This document shows, one piece after another, positions 38,084-39,633 of a DNA stretch of 39,633 bases. Source of the DNA: an uncultured Bacillota bacterium (GTDB lineage: Bacteria > Bacillota > Dehalobacteriia > UBA7702); the NCBI GenBank assembly GCA_934702375.1, contig CAKUYE010000019.1:1-39633 (forward strand), given 5' to 3'. Positions within the stretch are counted from its first letter, which is position 1. Each line of letters begins with the position of its first letter. A program made the position numbers and the translations under genes. The notes under the pieces are model-generated. The model did not search any database, had not been told where the DNA came from, and saw only the letters and a program-made list of their open reading frames with translations.

Positions 38084-39289
38084 ATGCGAATTCAAAGAAC
38101 CGCCTATCTGAATAAACTAATCGCTTTTAAGGACAAAAAGCTTATCAAGGTCATTACCGGCATTCGCCGCTGCGGAAAGTCAACGTTGCTGGCGATTTAC
38201 CGGGACTGGCTAAAGGAGCAGGGAGTCACTGAGGAGCAAATCATCGCCATCAATTTTGAGGATATCGACTACGAAGAGCTTACGAGCTACAAGAAGCTTT
38301 ACCAATATCTGAAAGATCACCTGGCTCCGGGCAAAATGACCTATATTTTTTTGGATGAGGTACAGAACATCGATAACTTTGCCAAAGTGGTGGATAGCAT
38401 TTATATCAAGGATCAGGTGGATATTTACATCACCGGTTCCAATGCCTATATGCTTTCCAGCGACATTGCGACCCTCATTTCCGGGCGATACGTTCAAATT
38501 GAAATGCTGCCTCTTTCCTTTAAGGAATACATGGAAGGCACCGGCAGCCAAAATGACCGAGGCATCAAATACACCGAATATCTCACCAGCAGCTCCTTTC
38601 CTTACACCCTGGAGCTAAAGGGGCAACCCGAGGAAATTCGGGATTATTTGGAAGGTCTCTACAACACCATCGTTGTAAAGGATATTGTAACGCGCCGAAA
38701 AATCACCGACACCATGATGCTCAAAAGCATTTTGCGCTTTGTTTTCGATAATATCGGCAACCCACTTTCTTCCAAAAAAATTGCCGATACCATGACCTCC
38801 AACGGCCGTAAAATCGAAGCCCGAACCGTGGAGAAGTATCTGGAAGCCCTGACCGAAAGCTACATCATTTATCAGGCCAAACGATACAACATCAAAGGAA
38901 AGCAATATCTAAAGACCTTGGAAAAGTACTATATCGTCGATATCGGCATGCGTTTTATGCTTCTGGGGTCTCGTCAGGTCGATGCCGGCCACATTTTGGA
39001 AAATGTGGTATATCTTGAGCTGCTCCGCCGGGGGTACGATGTATATGTAGGGAAAGTGGACGACCTGGAAGTGGACTTTGTGGCCCAAAACAGCAAAGGC
39101 ACTACCTATTTTCAGGTGGCACTTTCGGTGCGCGAGGAACATACCCTGGCAAGGGAGCTGCGCCCTCTTGAAGCCATCAAGGACCATTACCCCAAGCTGC
39201 TGCTAACCATGGATGAAGACCCGGAAGCCCACTACAATGGCATACGCCGGGTCAACGCCAGAGATTGGCTTCTGGGCCTCACCGATTGA
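38084..39289 (+). CDS. AAA+ ATPase with DUF4143 domain (ATPase 4)
   Basis: 401 residues; GGAGGTG 5-6 nt before the ATG. Walker A GIRRCGKS at 26-33, Walker B IFLDEVQ near 86-92, sensor YITGSNAYMLSS near 114-125. KYYIVDIGMRFMLLGSRQ, HILENVVYLELLRRGYDVYVGK and LEVDFVAQ then YFQVALS follow the DUF4143 plan with Gln-Val instead of Glu-x-Lys. Most similar to ATPase 2 in order and wording of motifs. Monocistronic, dyad-controlled promoter, followed by repeat island R6. Confidence 0.88.
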   Translation: MRIQRTAYLNKLIAFKDKKLIKVITGIRRCGKSTLLAIYRDWLKEQGVTEEQIIAINFEDIDYEELTSYKKLYQYLKDHLAPGKMTYIFLDEVQNIDNFAKVVDSIYIKDQVDIYITGSNAYMLSSDIATLISGRYVQIEMLPLSFKEYMEGTGSQNDRGIKYTEYLTSSSFPYTLELKGQPEEIRDYLEGLYNTIVVKDIVTRRKITDTMMLKSILRFVFDNIGNPLSSKKIADTMTSNGRKIEARTVEKYLEALTESYIIYQAKRYNIKGKQYLKTLEKYYIVDIGMRFMLLGSRQVDAGHILENVVYLELLRRGYDVYVGKVDDLEVDFVAQNSKGTTYFQVALSVREEHTLARELRPLEAIKDHYPKLLLTMDEDPEAHYNGIRRVNARDWLLGLTD

Positions 39290-39313
39290 AATTGCCCAAG
39301 GCTTGTGTGAAGC

Positions 39314-39495
39314 CTCCCTTCGGTCGGCGTAAAAAAAATGAAATACCGGCCTGTGGCCGGCATGAAATACTGCCTGCGTCAGCATGAAATACCCCTACGG
39401 GGCATGAAATACCCCTACGGGGCATGAAATACCTCCCGTTGGTCGGCATGAATGTAGCATCGCGTAGGCGATGCAAAAATGGCTTCGCCTTGAGA
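39314..39495 (+). repeat. repeat island R6, truncated left arm
   Basis: Nearly the same as the R5 left arm: CCTCCCTTCGGTCGGCGT, ATGAAATAC-spaced hairpins (the CCCCTACGGGG unit is doubled), a GCATCGC/GCGATGC hairpin, then TTCGCCTTGAG, after which the similarity stops. Confidence 0.8.
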
Positions 39496-39576
39496 CCAAC
39501 TATGAAAAGTCAACAGGAAAAAGAAAAAAATTGGGGAAAAAAATGAATAACTAAGGAAAAAATATGCAAGGCAAAT

Positions 39577-39598
39577 AAGCCTGAGAAATCCCAGGCTT
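39577..39598. terminator. weak hairpin near the window end
   Basis: AAGCCTG/CAGGCTT, 7 bp, 8-nt loop. Only short T-runs flank it. 39496-39633 is otherwise A-rich with no gene seen. Confidence 0.3.
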
Positions 39599-39633
39599 AA
39601 AGGAAGTCAATATAGAGCGACCGCTAATTTTGA

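Noticed and set aside
9617..39495. Hairpin islands considered as CRISPR arrays
   Set aside because: The unit between constant GAAATAC elements is itself a conserved short palindrome of 10-16 bp, not a unique ~30-bp spacer, and no cas genes are present.

Overview
The window reads as chromosomal DNA of a low-to-mid-GC Bacillota (Firmicutes) bacterium, probably an anaerobic Clostridia or Negativicutes gut lineage. The evidence is the phoH-pgpH-ybeY-dgkA-era gene order, split alpha/beta glycyl-tRNA synthetase behind a T-box leader, pyruvate phosphate dikinase with its DUF299 regulator, indolepyruvate:ferredoxin oxidoreductase (iorAB), and a yqfC-yqfD pair, which suggests spore-forming ancestry. 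I cannot name the species.

Layout. 0-2.3 kb: ktrB-ktrA potassium uptake operon (minus). 2.3-3.8 kb: AAA+/DUF4143 ATPase 1. 3.8-4.9 kb: a strip of decayed genes (TetR head, GNAT with its middle missing, DUF5131 and DUF3795 fragments). 4.9-5.95 kb: Fic protein whose motif lacks the usual His, under a dyad operator. 6-9.5 kb: ppsR-ppdK (minus). 9.6-10.5 kb: repeat island plus two copies of a covarying hairpin element. 10.5-11.9 kb: GT2 and GtrA membrane glycosylation pair (minus). 12.1-13.1 kb: phage-type DUF6291 gene with a third hairpin-element copy at its 5' end. 13.2-19.3 kb: phoH-pgpH-ybeY-dgkA-DUF3048 lipoprotein-era operon. 19.3-26.8 kb: mgtE, recO, T-box, glyQ and glyS separated by repeat islands. 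26.8-32.2 kb: accessory segment with an orphan XRE regulator, a candidate four-way-junction RNA, ATPases 2 and 3, and a Schlafen-AlbA_2 protein. 32.2-34.8 kb: iorA-iorB-zinc ribbon (minus). 34.9-36.5 kb: yqfC-yqfD. 36.5-37.9 kb: repeat island, TetR regulator and a 36-residue membrane ORF. 38-39.3 kb: ATPase 4, then a truncated repeat island.

The housekeeping genes cover RNA and ribosome maturation (ybeY, era), c-di-AMP and lipid turnover (pgpH, dgkA), K+ and Mg2+ transport, DNA repair (recO) and glycine-tRNA charging. Three sets of observations stand out. (1) A promoter, cloverleaf and U-tract at 27.42-27.56 kb look like an unannotated small RNA, with an opposing promoter on the other strand. 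(2) A ~100-120 bp hairpin element occurs three times, and its arms differ in sequence while keeping base pairing. (3) Six intergenic islands are built from GAAATAC-spaced hairpins, several of them two-armed around a variable core; one lies between the glycine T-box and glyQ.

All calls come from reading the sequence and from general knowledge of the families. No database search or folding program was run.
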